From positions 1 through 55,449 of IMG/VR virus record IMGVR_UViG_3300042564_001643: a stretch of DNA of 55,449 bases. One strand, written 5' to 3'. The notes under the pieces are model-generated. The model saw only the letters and a list, made by a program, of their open reading frames with translations, made no database searches and was not told the DNA's origin. The translations under genes and the position numbers were made by a program. The stretch comes from a virus. This document shows, in pieces, positions 46,389 through 55,320 of the stretch. The first letter of the stretch is position 1. The number at the start of each line of letters is the position of its first letter.

Positions 46389-47651
46389 TTAAAATCTTCT
46401 AAAAATATTTCCTTGATTTCTGGAAATAGTTTTTTGTTGTGTTTTCTTTTGTGTGTATTCTTCTTCTTGAGGAGTAGAAGATGTAATCTTTCTTTGTTCC
46501 TCAGTCTTAAGTTGTCTTACTGCTTTTTCAGTAGCTACTTTACCACCTTGCTCTTTGATCTTACCTTTGTATCCATCAGGATCTGCAAGTAACCAAAGTG
46601 CTTCAGCAATAAGATCATGTCTTGGTTCTACAAACTGATACTTTTCTAACAAGTGTCCAAGTAAGTTTGTAGGTTTACCAGAAATTGAAGGGTAGTTAGG
46701 TTGAACTAATCCTGAGTAAAGCATCCCTTGAACTTTCTTATCAAGTTTTACTCCTCCGATTTCTCCACCCACAAGTGTGTTATATACGTTATCCATATAT
46801 ACCTTAGCTTGTTTTTCTTGCTTTTCTTTTCTTGCTTCTTGCTCAGCTAGTTGTCTTGCAACAATTTCTTCTTGCATTCTATCTAACTTAGGTTTGAACT
46901 GATTTGCTTTAGCTTCTAACTTTCCTAGATCTTTCCAGTCAGTAATTTCATCTTCAATCTCTTCAGAATTACCATCTCCGAATCCTGTAGCATACAAGTA
47001 TTGTCTAACAATTTCTTCTTGGTCATACTCATTAGTAGGATCAAGTTGAATCATTTCTTCTACATGTGCTAGAGTTCTGAATAATCCTTTAAGATCTTGT
47101 CCTCCGTCAGCTACATATTTTGCAGCAATCTGAAGCTCTTCAGGTAAAGCATTAAAGAATTCTTTTGGAACTGAACTTCTTACTTTAGCTTCTCTTTCTT
47201 GGAAGTTAGCTTCAAACAATTCACGGAAGTCTTTTGCTGTATACTCTTCTAATGGTTTGTCATCATCAAAAGGCATAAGTGTTCCTTCCTCAATCATCTT
47301 AGCAGCTAAATCAGCTAAGCCAGATTTGTCAACTTTAGGTCTACCACCTTTAGTTCCCGCCTCTTCTTCTTGAGTAATCAGTTGATCAAGTTCTGCAATA
47401 GTCTCTTCAACTTCTAATTTTTGCTCCGGTGTGGTTGGTGTCTTACCATCCTCCGGTTTGTCAATGAACGATAAATCTACATTGCCAGTATTTGTAAATA
47501 CTGTCTTTGTCTTTTCTTCTTCTTTCTTTTCAGAATCTGGTAGCATAATGCTCTCAGCTCCTGGCATTCCAAAGATTTCATCCAAATTTACATCTACCTC
47601 AGATACAGTTGTTGCATTGAGGTTCTGCGCACTTTCATGAGTGTCTGCCAT
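46389..47651 (-). CDS. Probable scaffold-like head assembly protein
   Basis: 420 residues, acidic, with a disordered N-terminal 130 residues rich in Glu, Asp and Thr. A central helical part and a coiled-coil segment near residues 255-290 (EEIVARQLAEQEARKEKQEK) follow. The C-terminus is basic and Gln/Thr-rich (QKTISRNQGNIFRRF). Acidic, coiled-coil proteins encoded between portal and capsid are usually scaffolds, and a basic C-terminal tail often binds the capsid protein. The leader contains the 15-base sequence shared with the 338-residue gene. The call is by position and composition. Confidence 0.65.
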   Translation of the reverse strand: MADTHESAQNLNATTVSEVDVNLDEIFGMPGAESIMLPDSEKKEEEKTKTVFTNTGNVDLSFIDKPEDGKTPTTPEQKLEVEETIAELDQLITQEEEAGTKGGRPKVDKSGLADLAAKMIEEGTLMPFDDDKPLEEYTAKDFRELFEANFQEREAKVRSSVPKEFFNALPEELQIAAKYVADGGQDLKGLFRTLAHVEEMIQLDPTNEYDQEEIVRQYLYATGFGDGNSEEIEDEITDWKDLGKLEAKANQFKPKLDRMQEEIVARQLAEQEARKEKQEKQAKVYMDNVYNTLVGGEIGGVKLDKKVQGMLYSGLVQPNYPSISGKPTNLLGHLLEKYQFVEPRHDLIAEALWLLADPDGYKGKIKEQGGKVATEKAVRQLKTEEQRKITSSTPQEEEYTQKKTQQKTISRNQGNIFRRF

Positions 47652-47666
47652 TGTTGTTGGTTTTTT
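47652..47666 (-). promoter_or_regulatory. A-rich translation leader before the scaffold-like gene
   Basis: AAAAAACCAACAACA on the minus strand lies directly before the ATG, with no Shine-Dalgarno. The same 15 bases occur before the 338-residue gene. A-rich unstructured leaders of this kind are typical of Bacteroidetes genes. Confidence 0.5.
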
Positions 47667-47699
47667 GTTTGTTATTAATTCAATATAAGCATTTTTGAC

Positions 47700-47740
47700 A
47701 TAATAAACTTCTAAAATTTAAAATTCAGAAGTCTTTTTTT
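47700..47740 (-). terminator. Weak hairpin between portal and scaffold-like genes
   Basis: ACTTCTGAA and TTTTAGAAGT on the minus strand form a stem of about 9 pairs with one G-U. The T tract on the minus strand is poor (TTATTATG), while the plus strand has seven T after it. It may weakly end the portal transcript or be a processing site. The call is uncertain. Confidence 0.4.
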
Positions 47741-47756
47741 GCAGTATATAGCTAAA

Positions 47757-50507
47757 CTAGTTCTTCTTATTTTTGCTGTCTGGCTTGTCAAATCTATTTT
47801 TGTTCTCTCTAGCTACTTGTAACTGTTTATCAGCTATTTCTTTTTGAGCTTGAATCTTCTCTCTTTCAATCTGATTTTTGTTATTAGCTATTCTGTCACG
47901 GTTCCCTTCTTTCATTCTTTCAAGATTAGATTGATCTTGATACATCTCTGTCTCTCTTATCTCTTTCATAGAATCTAAGTAATCAGACTGCATATTTGCA
48001 TTAAGATCTGAACCTGCTCCATATCCAGCTGCACGAATCTCAGCAACAAGTAAATCACGTTGTCTGTTTTTCTCAGCTTCCATTGCATCATAGTCTCTTT
48101 TAAGTCTAGCTTCTTCTGCTTGAGCTTGTAATTGTTGCTCTTGCATTTGTTGCTGTTGTTGCATCTCTTGCTGTTTGATGTTATTGTTCTTCTCTTCAGA
48201 AGTTTTAAGCACCTGATTAAGTTCAGAGATTGAGTCTGATTGTACAACTTTACCTAAGTCATATATAGTAGCACCAGTAGTATTGTTTTGTAAAGCCATA
48301 GACTTTAACTGTTCAAGTATTGCTCTGTGATTAGCTGTTGTTGAAGCAAAGATATTTAAGTCTCTCATCATCAGATCAGTACCATTCATCTCAAAGTTAA
48401 CTTTCTCATCAGCCGTGGTCATGTACTGCAGTCTTAAAGAAGGTTTAGTAGAATGATAGTACTGTGCTAGATCTGTACGCATTTGATGAACACGTGGCAT
48501 CAAGTAATCACAGTGCTGAATAAAGAATACTTCTGTCTGTGCGTATGAAGCTGAGACAGCCTGCTCTACTCCTGTAGCAGTTTGCTGACTAATTTGTTGC
48601 CCCATACGCTGAGGATTCACACCAATAACTTCATATGCTTGCTGCTTGAAGTAATTAGCTAATTGAATCCTTGACATTAGTCTACTTGTTTGTTCAAGAT
48701 CTAACTTCTGGAAATGTTGAAAGTTTAATGCATTCTCTGTATTTGATATAGATGTATCAAGAGGTAACATCTGGAAGTTCTTCATAGCAACGTATGCTTT
48801 AGCCAGATTGTTCTTACCCCAGTCTTCTCCCATGGAGTGACGAGGTAAGGCATTCTGGTCTAGGAGTATAACTGTGCCGAGTTCATCCACTAAAATATCT
48901 GCAATTTGATTGTTTACAATATTGTATCCAATCTGATATGGCTTCATTAAATCAATTAATGCAGTTGACTTAGTATTTCTATCTGAGAATACAGCACCTT
49001 CTACAGGAAGTTTACATCCGTAGATACTGTTATCTCCTTTGAATTGAAATCTAAGTGGGCCTATTTTGTTCTTATCAATACCAATATAAATTGGAGTAAA
49101 TCCACCAGGGTTATTCATACCCCAGAATGAAGGTACGTTTGGTCCAATCTTTACACCACCCCATACTTCATTAATCCAAATCCAGTCAATGTGCTCACCA
49201 AAAACTAAGTTATCTTTTGTTCTGTTTTTGAATAAGCGTGTATCATATAATGGTTTATCAATAACTGCATAGTCTTCTGTTACAATCTCATTAAGTACTT
49301 CACCATTTTCAGCTACTTTTGTTAAGTGACCTACTTTACGTTGTGACTTCCAATATGATGTAGATACTCTTAATAGATATGCAGTACCTGCTACATTATA
49401 ATCTTCACCTTCAGCTAAGATCTGAGATATAACATCTCCTCCCTCAAGAACTGACCCTGATACCATAGAGGTATATTGGCGGTATGCTAATGAAGGTAAG
49501 TTAGTATTCCATTCATGAGTTTTGGTTGCATCATAATATGAACCATCATTTTGTTGTCCACCAATATTATAACCTGCAGATCTGATAGGATAGATTGCTT
49601 CTAATGCCTCCAATTGATCTTCAGTCATCAAGTATCCATACTTATCAATAACGTCTGCTACAGTGAACATATCTGTTTTACCAACCCAGTTAGCTTGTGA
49701 TATGTATCTTGCATCTGGAGATTTGTGATAGAATGTAAGTACAGGATTCCATAATTCAACATCATAGTCATCCTCCATCATACGCATGTGCCAGAACTCG
49801 CGGTCAGTAATAAGCATATCACGGAAACCTCTTTCTTCTAACTCATCCATCTTGAATCTCTCAACATCTACTTTATGTTGGTGAGTAGCCCATTGTTCAA
49901 TCATTGATCTGTAGTCTTTCTTAAAGAACATCTCAATCTCTGGTAATGTCTTAAGCTTTTCCGGATTTAATTCTTGTTGTGCTTCTTCTGATTCAGGATC
50001 TAATCCTTGTTGTAACATTGCTGCTACAATCTTCATCTTAGCTTCACCTAATAAAACCTCTTCAACTGCTACACGTTTTTGCTCTAACATCTCATTATAA
50101 GAGATCTCATCTACTCCAGTATATGTAAGCTTAGTTGATCTCTTAGCAAATTCAGCTACTAGAACATTAATAACATTAGGGATAATAGGGTAGAACTTAA
50201 GCTCAAGTGCAGAATAGTCTTCTTTAGTTAAGGTCTCAACAATATCTCTGTACTCATTGTCTTCTTCAACAATGTAATCAGATTTATCAATGATACCTTT
50301 TGCAAGCTTGTAGTTCTTCATGAATCTACGTGCATTTCTACGGATCTGTTTTAATCCATTCCATTCCAACCAGTCAAGATTCCAGGCAGCCCATTCTTGA
50401 TCTTTATCTTTTTTAGGGATAAACTGTAATGGTTGGGTAATACTACCCATTCTATTATGCTGAACTTTTGCTCCCTTCTTTAACTGTAGTGCGTTATATA
50501 CTTGCAT
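47757..50507 (-). CDS. Portal protein, crAss-like
   Basis: 916 residues. It forms the dodecameric ring at one capsid vertex through which DNA is packaged and released. The N-terminal part (EWAAWNLDWLEWNGLKQIRR, then a KLAKGIIDKSDYI segment), the position directly after the large terminase and the length fit crAss-like portals. A Gln-rich coiled coil (QEMQQQQQMQEQQLQAQAEE) lies near residues 760-800, and the last 100 residues are charged and helical, as expected for an extended portal barrel. The gene begins 5 bases after the terminase stop and ends in TAG. A hairpin follows it in the next gap. Confidence 0.85.
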   Translation of the reverse strand: MQVYNALQLKKGAKVQHNRMGSITQPLQFIPKKDKDQEWAAWNLDWLEWNGLKQIRRNARRFMKNYKLAKGIIDKSDYIVEEDNEYRDIVETLTKEDYSALELKFYPIIPNVINVLVAEFAKRSTKLTYTGVDEISYNEMLEQKRVAVEEVLLGEAKMKIVAAMLQQGLDPESEEAQQELNPEKLKTLPEIEMFFKKDYRSMIEQWATHQHKVDVERFKMDELEERGFRDMLITDREFWHMRMMEDDYDVELWNPVLTFYHKSPDARYISQANWVGKTDMFTVADVIDKYGYLMTEDQLEALEAIYPIRSAGYNIGGQQNDGSYYDATKTHEWNTNLPSLAYRQYTSMVSGSVLEGGDVISQILAEGEDYNVAGTAYLLRVSTSYWKSQRKVGHLTKVAENGEVLNEIVTEDYAVIDKPLYDTRLFKNRTKDNLVFGEHIDWIWINEVWGGVKIGPNVPSFWGMNNPGGFTPIYIGIDKNKIGPLRFQFKGDNSIYGCKLPVEGAVFSDRNTKSTALIDLMKPYQIGYNIVNNQIADILVDELGTVILLDQNALPRHSMGEDWGKNNLAKAYVAMKNFQMLPLDTSISNTENALNFQHFQKLDLEQTSRLMSRIQLANYFKQQAYEVIGVNPQRMGQQISQQTATGVEQAVSASYAQTEVFFIQHCDYLMPRVHQMRTDLAQYYHSTKPSLRLQYMTTADEKVNFEMNGTDLMMRDLNIFASTTANHRAILEQLKSMALQNNTTGATIYDLGKVVQSDSISELNQVLKTSEEKNNNIKQQEMQQQQQMQEQQLQAQAEEARLKRDYDAMEAEKNRQRDLLVAEIRAAGYGAGSDLNANMQSDYLDSMKEIRETEMYQDQSNLERMKEGNRDRIANNKNQIEREKIQAQKEIADKQLQVARENKNRFDKPDSKNKKN

Positions 50508-50512
50508 AGTTT

Positions 50513-52717
50513 CTATTTAAAATTTTTAAATGGTGATCTCTTAATTGTTTTACCCCCACTTCTTAAGCCATTACCCATGTGACGGAACGGACTATGAGAT
50601 AATTTAAACAAATTATCTGACTTTTGCAAGTTTTTAGCCGCATCATCCATGATTGTTCTTTTCATAAATCCTCTATTGGACATCTGAATTTTCATAAAAG
50701 CCACTAGTGCAGAGAACGCAACAAGTCTATCCACGTTGAGTCCTTCAGTGTAAGCCTTCATTTCTTTAAGAAGCATAGGGTCAGGTATACGTTCTATACC
50801 ATAGGTTGTTTTTACTATAGTTCCATCTTCCTTAGTTACAGTATCTAATTCTTCTCTAGTGTATTCAATAACATAACTTAGTAAGTGAGACTTAAATAGT
50901 ATACCGGTATTCTTCCATCCATATTCCTGGAATACATTAGCATTAGCACCCAGGTCTTTTAAGAACATAATCTGTGTTCTTGGTACCAGATACTTCTGTT
51001 TCTTTCTTGATATCATATACTGGATAAACAAGGAGATGTTATTCTCTATCACCGTCCATGCATTATACCATTCTATAATCATCTCAAGTCTTTCATGTGT
51101 TTTCTTAATATCATCAAAGCGGCCACACCAAGCTGCTACAATCTTATCCTGTTCAATAAAGTTCTCAGCTTCTACACCAGATAACTTAGTTACCTCTACT
51201 GGAGCTTTCATAACATATATAGAACACAATGATTCAGATGTAGTTGTTTTTCCCTCAGACACGGGGTCAATAGATGCATAATAGGTCCCAAAGCTAGGAT
51301 CCTTAACTGGTCTTTCCCATACTACAAGAGTACCTGTTTTATCTTCTGTCTTCTTTCCAATAGGAAATTCAGATATTGGTAACTTATTAGTTTCCCTTAC
51401 TTTAGGGTGACCTTGTTCATCTCTGTATATATCTAAGAACTCATATGAGTATTCTTTTTCTTCAATTCTTTTAAGCTGAGCATTGACTAAATGCTGTGGG
51501 AATATTGATACTTTTCTGTGAGCAAAAGCCTCTTCAATATTTCTTGGGTGCTGAGATACTTCTAATTGGTATTTCTCAGGAGTCATTTTCCTTTTACACT
51601 CTTCAAAGTATTGATCAAGTGCTTTTAATGATTCTTCTACAAGTGAATTACCATAGTCATCAATGTATGGTGGCATTGACCATTGTTCAGGTATAAATAA
51701 ACCTGACATACCTATAGTATTATCCTTATCTAGTAGATTAGTGTCTACTGCATAGATATCATTACCCTCTGGATCTAACATCATAGCTTTAAGTGGTTCA
51801 CATTGGTCCAAGTCCCCTACAGAACCTGCTGCAATAAACATCCCTGTTGTCATCATACCAGACTTTAATGCTGGTTTGATATATCCAAATGTGGTATCCA
51901 TCTTAGGAGCAATCCCTGCCTCTTCATGGAAGAAGTATTTAACTGGACCCCCTACACCATTTGTTGGATCTTTTTCAAAAGACATACCTTGTATAGTTCC
52001 TTTAAGACCCACTTCTGTTTTTCTGTCTCCTTTTCTAACCTCAATCTTTTGTTGCCACATCATTACCTTGTCTGGAGACATTGGACGGTACCATGCTGTG
52101 TGCTCATTCAAGAATGCTGCATATTCATTTAAGAATTTCCATGTACCTTTCTCATTGATGTAATCTTTAAGTGAGGCACCCATCTTAAGTGTAACACCGG
52201 TTTCAAACCATTGCTGATTAATTAGTTTACCTGCATGAAAATATGATGAAGCTATCTGACGTTTCTTAAGAATAGCTACATGTTTGTAGTGTAATTCTGC
52301 TAACCATTCATAAAGAGCCATATGATACTGAGCATCACGTATTTTAGCAAAGCCAAAGTTTTGTTCTTCTTTATCAAAGATTGGTAGAAAGTTTAACCAC
52401 ATGTAGTAATCACGTGTAAGGTACCAAGTCTCTTTACCTGATTTGACTATAATACCTTTTCTACATTTATTCTTTTGATCATCCCAATATGTTAGGAAGT
52501 CCTTAGATCTAAATGGAGCTGTACAGTATACCTTAGTTTTCTGAAAGATTTGTGCCTGTTCATTGAAGATCTTATTAGTATCATCATTAAAGTTATACTG
52601 ACCCGGTTCCTTAAATAAAGTAAGTAAGAATGTTTTAAACTCATCTCTTGAGTTAAAATCAGTAACAGTCCAGGTACCATTATCCCAGGTTGGTATGTCA
52701 TTCCAAATTTCTTCCAT
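50513..52717 (-). CDS. terL: Terminase large subunit (packaging ATPase and nuclease)
   Basis: 734 residues. It powers DNA entry through the portal and cuts the concatemer. The ATPase part has a deviant Walker A (KKRQIASS, residues 151-158), a Walker B with catalytic acid (KYFFHEEAG, 260-268) and a coupling motif (IAAGSVGD, 295-302). The nuclease domain has motif I YASIDPVSEGKT with D483 and a late NVDRLVAFSALVAF segment carrying the third acidic residue. The start overlaps the stop of the 172-residue gene (TAATG). The N-terminal 140 residues before the Walker A segment are longer than in many terminases but fit crAss-like ones. Confidence 0.92.
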   Translation of the reverse strand: MEEIWNDIPTWDNGTWTVTDFNSRDEFKTFLLTLFKEPGQYNFNDDTNKIFNEQAQIFQKTKVYCTAPFRSKDFLTYWDDQKNKCRKGIIVKSGKETWYLTRDYYMWLNFLPIFDKEEQNFGFAKIRDAQYHMALYEWLAELHYKHVAILKKRQIASSYFHAGKLINQQWFETGVTLKMGASLKDYINEKGTWKFLNEYAAFLNEHTAWYRPMSPDKVMMWQQKIEVRKGDRKTEVGLKGTIQGMSFEKDPTNGVGGPVKYFFHEEAGIAPKMDTTFGYIKPALKSGMMTTGMFIAAGSVGDLDQCEPLKAMMLDPEGNDIYAVDTNLLDKDNTIGMSGLFIPEQWSMPPYIDDYGNSLVEESLKALDQYFEECKRKMTPEKYQLEVSQHPRNIEEAFAHRKVSIFPQHLVNAQLKRIEEKEYSYEFLDIYRDEQGHPKVRETNKLPISEFPIGKKTEDKTGTLVVWERPVKDPSFGTYYASIDPVSEGKTTTSESLCSIYVMKAPVEVTKLSGVEAENFIEQDKIVAAWCGRFDDIKKTHERLEMIIEWYNAWTVIENNISLFIQYMISRKKQKYLVPRTQIMFLKDLGANANVFQEYGWKNTGILFKSHLLSYVIEYTREELDTVTKEDGTIVKTTYGIERIPDPMLLKEMKAYTEGLNVDRLVAFSALVAFMKIQMSNRGFMKRTIMDDAAKNLQKSDNLFKLSHSPFRHMGNGLRSGGKTIKRSPFKNFK

Positions 52718-53235
52718 TACATATCATATGCTAGTCCTTGGCCACCACGCACTTTGCTGGATTGCTCTTCTTGTAAATCTTTATATGCACCTTTGAATGA
52801 AGCTCTTACAGCATCATAGTTCTTAGCAGCATTGATCATAGCTGTTAAGTTACCATCTCTACCATCTGTAATTTGCCTTGTTTCCATATACCGTCCTAAT
52901 CTATCTAACATAGTTGCTATACCCTTGTACGCGCGGGAGGTTGGAGTCTCAAACATTCTTTCACAGAAAAGTAATCCTATTTGTATAGTATCATCTTCTG
53001 GAGAAAACTCAGCACCAATTTCTTTAAGAATGATATCCATCTTATCAAGCTCTGGTGTAAAGAAGAATGGATTCATATCAGGGTTAGGACATGTCATATA
53101 GAAGATATATAAGTATATCTTAAGATAGTCCTCCGGATATTCATCCATAATATCTTTGAGTGATTTCAGCGTATAGCAATGTTCAGTAGGAACTACTATA
53201 CCATTCTGTACATCAAATAATCTTGCAAAATTCAT
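52717..53235 (-). CDS. Hypothetical protein upstream of terL, possible small terminase
   Basis: 172 residues, largely helical and mildly acidic. It begins MNFARLFDVQNGIVVPTEHC and ends with a Gly/Arg-rich tail (KVRGGQGLAYDM). I see no clear helix-turn-helix motif, so the small-terminase suggestion rests on its place immediately before terL and on its size. It is coupled on both sides: ATGA overlap with the nuclease gene and TAATG overlap with terL. It could equally be another packaging or assembly factor. Confidence 0.5.
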   Translation of the reverse strand: MNFARLFDVQNGIVVPTEHCYTLKSLKDIMDEYPEDYLKIYLYIFYMTCPNPDMNPFFFTPELDKMDIILKEIGAEFSPEDDTIQIGLLFCERMFETPTSRAYKGIATMLDRLGRYMETRQITDGRDGNLTAMINAAKNYDAVRASFKGAYKDLQEEQSSKVRGGQGLAYDM

Positions 53236-54065
53236 TTCTTTTTAATTTTATCTCTGTTATCATGAAGCCAGTTAATTATATTAATAACTTCCTCCTTTAG
53301 ATAAGGCATCTTCATAGCTATGACTTCTTTTACAATTGGGTCTCCGTTACTTGAGTATTTAGTTATTGGGTACCCAAATTCATCTTTATCTTCTTCTTCA
53401 AAAGATACATGATGAATGTATATATCTCCAGCTGATAACTTAGGGTTATGCTTTAATATAATATACATATAAATACTAAGCTGCAAAGCATAGTGATTAT
53501 AGTTACAATCATCTAGATGATCAACAGGGAATAGTAGTTTACTAGAAACACCCTCCCAGTTTTTGAATGACTCAGTTTTGATTTCTTTGTTTGTCTTGTA
53601 ATCAATAATGTGAACTCTACCATTAACAACTTCTACTAAATCTGATTGACCACAGATACCAATTGATTTTAGATATACCATATGTTCAGGATATACACCG
53701 TCATCTAACCTTTGACTAGGTGCTATCTTTAAGCTGTTTTCTTCAATTGGAGTAAATATAGGAATATTAACACCTTCTCTATTAATAGAGGATAATGAAC
53801 ATAGATCTGCTTCTCTTTGATTATGATAGAATGTACCTAGTGTAGTAGCTCTGTCAGCTTCATTCTTCCACAGCTCTAATATCTTCTCAGGCGGTATACC
53901 ATACCACTTGGATTTTTGCTTCTTTGTAACACTTGCTGCTACTTTTTCAGCATCAAATGGAATCTTGAAATTAGATATAAGAGATGTAACACTTATCCAG
54001 TTAATCCCTTCTGTATTATCTAAACTCTTATAGCTGTGATCTGCAGCATTAAATACTATGCTCAT
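53232..54065 (-). CDS. PD-(D/E)XK nuclease (RecB/Cas4-like)
   Basis: 277 residues. The motifs of a RecB/Cas4-type nuclease are visible: GTFYHNQRE (G77, H81, E85), then GQSDLVEV with D142, then HIIDYKTNK with D155 and K157, then YALQLSIYMY, the Gln/Tyr helix that follows the active site. It probably cuts DNA during replication, recombination or packaging. It lies just upstream of the terminase genes, so a packaging-linked job such as resolving branched DNA is plausible. The start overlaps the 77-residue gene by 17 bases and the stop overlaps the next gene by 4 bases. Confidence 0.8.
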   Translation of the reverse strand: MSIVFNAADHSYKSLDNTEGINWISVTSLISNFKIPFDAEKVAASVTKKQKSKWYGIPPEKILELWKNEADRATTLGTFYHNQREADLCSLSSINREGVNIPIFTPIEENSLKIAPSQRLDDGVYPEHMVYLKSIGICGQSDLVEVVNGRVHIIDYKTNKEIKTESFKNWEGVSSKLLFPVDHLDDCNYNHYALQLSIYMYIILKHNPKLSAGDIYIHHVSFEEEDKDEFGYPITKYSSNGDPIVKEVIAMKMPYLKEEVINIINWLHDNRDKIKKK

Positions 54066-54282
54066 TACGTATCTGATTTATAGCCATTACAGCAATTTCA
54101 TAATTATCTCTATCTTCTGAATTCAGCATTAATTTCAAGTTAGCTCCTTCTTCTTTACTAACTTTTTTTTCATCTAATATATCATTTACAACATCAATAA
54201 AATAATGTACAGCTAAGAGATGACTTATCTTATCGGCTCCTGCAGCACCTGTATGTACTACTATATTTCTACTATCCTGCAT
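54049..54282 (-). CDS. Small hypothetical protein
   Basis: 77 residues, helical, starting MQDSRNIVVHTGAAGADKIS. I do not recognise a family. It overlaps the upstream gene by 11 bases and the downstream nuclease gene by 17 bases. This tight packing in the same direction supports it as a real gene of the packaging block. Confidence 0.5.
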   Translation of the reverse strand: MQDSRNIVVHTGAAGADKISHLLAVHYFIDVVNDILDEKKVSKEEGANLKLMLNSEDRDNYEIAVMAINQIRNEHSI

Positions 54283-54661
54283 TTTCTAAAATTGTATTAG
54301 CTAATATTCTTGATGCTTCATCTTCAGACATAAGCATATTGCGTATATTAGTTACTTCTTCTTGTGTAAATTTACCTTTTAGAGAGAGTATTTCTAATTG
54401 ATAGAGTTTAAGATCTAGTTGAACAAGTTGCATTTGATTCTCCATTTCTTTCAATCTTGTTTCAAAAGGATCCTCCATTATTGTATTAGTGTAAGGAGAA
54501 GATGTTGAGGTTATCTGACTCCATAATCCTTGACCATAACTTGCAGCATCATCAGTATGAAGCATAGTTTTAGTAGGATCACTAACATATATATTTTGTA
54601 CACCTTGTGCTTGTGCTTGTGCTTGTGCTTGTGCTTGCAATCTATCTGTAAACTTTGACAT
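54272..54661 (-). CDS. Small hypothetical protein with Gln-Ala tandem repeat
   Basis: 129 residues. The N-terminus carries a tandem QA repeat (LQAQAQAQAQAQG, residues 8-20), encoded by a six-base DNA repeat. The C-terminal half is a helical, coiled-coil-like region (ETRLKEMENQMQLVQLDLKL) followed by a short acidic helical region. Possibly an oligomeric structural or assembly protein. No known function. The stop is TAG and overlaps the next gene by 11 bases. Confidence 0.55.
   Translation of the reverse strand: MSKFTDRLQAQAQAQAQAQGVQNIYVSDPTKTMLHTDDAASYGQGLWSQITSTSSPYTNTIMEDPFETRLKEMENQMQLVQLDLKLYQLEILSLKGKFTQEEVTNIRNMLMSEDEASRILANTILENAG
54605..54638 (-). repeat. Six-base tandem repeat coding for Gln-Ala
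   Basis: The plus strand shows five copies of TTGTGC and a partial sixth, coding (minus strand) for alternating Gln and Ala in the 129-residue protein. The unit is a multiple of three, so copy-number change would alter protein length but not frame. Confidence 0.8.
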
Positions 54662-54665
54662 AGTA

Positions 54666-54974
54666 TTAATCTTTAAGGTTATCTAAATTATCTTCATCTT
54701 CTTCTGTGATCAATGCAAACCACCGTGCTCCATCAGGATGTGGACATGATGATGATAAGGATCTTGTCTTAAATGCAAGAGAACATCCACACTCATTACA
54801 ACAAGGAGCTGTTCCTGGAACTGCACAATCCGTTCCTTTTATATCACATGAATCACAGATATCCATTCTAAAAGAAGCTACTTCTTCTACAAACTCATTC
54901 TTAATTATGCTATTCTTTATACCCTCTAAAATTTGTTTTCTGTTAGTCCAGAAATCACTCAACTTTTTTGCCAT
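54666..54974 (-). CDS. Zinc-ribbon-like small protein
   Basis: 102 residues. Central Cys-rich region: CDSCDIKGTDC, then CCNECGCSL, then SSCPHPDGARW. The pattern CxxC ... CCxxCGC ... CP is like small phage zinc-binding proteins I recall, but the role is unknown. The C-terminus is acidic (TEEDEDNLDNLKD). The start overlaps the HU-like gene by 20 bases. Confidence 0.6.
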   Translation of the reverse strand: MAKKLSDFWTNRKQILEGIKNSIIKNEFVEEVASFRMDICDSCDIKGTDCAVPGTAPCCNECGCSLAFKTRSLSSSCPHPDGARWFALITEEDEDNLDNLKD

Positions 54975-55320
54975 CTCTAAAAGCTTTTTTTTCTTGAATA
55001 TATCCTTCTATTCTGGTTCTTGCCTTATGCAGTTTCTCTAATTTGTTTTCTGCATTCTTTATGTTATGATAGTTACTAAAGGTTTGAGTATCACAAGCAT
55101 TCATGATGTTCTCATATTTCCTTATAGACTTTTCAACTGAAGACTGTTTTATTATAAAGGAACCTAATCCTGGTAGATTGATTTTGAGGTGCTCTAAACT
55201 AGATAGTGCTTTTCTCACTTCTTTATAGTAAAAGCTTACAATATCATCTACTGTAGATACTGGGATGTCTTTCTCCTCAGCTACCTGCTTAATTATCACT
55301 TCCGCTTTCTTCGGTATCAT
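54955..55320 (-). CDS. HU/IHF-like DNA-binding protein
   Basis: 121 residues. Residues about 21-58 (VSTVDDIVSFYYKEVRKALS, then LKINLPGLGSFIIK) match the N-terminal half of HU/IHF proteins: two helices and a strand with the typical Leu-Pro-Gly-Leu-Gly-Ser-Phe turn. The rest is helical and basic rather than having the usual beta arm, so it may be a divergent member. Known crAss-like phages encode IHF-like subunits, which could bend DNA for packaging or regulation. The ATG lies 32 bases inside the end of the upstream gene; no later Met gives a full HU motif, so this start is preferred. Confidence 0.7.
   Translation of the reverse strand: MIPKKAEVIIKQVAEEKDIPVSTVDDIVSFYYKEVRKALSSLEHLKINLPGLGSFIIKQSSVEKSIRKYENIMNACDTQTFSNYHNIKNAENKLEKLHKARTRIEGYIQEKKAFRDGKKVE

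Noticed and set aside
47707-47740. Plus-strand intrinsic terminator (hairpin followed by seven T)
   Set aside because: No plus-strand gene exists upstream of it; the hairpin is kept as a weak minus-strand element instead.
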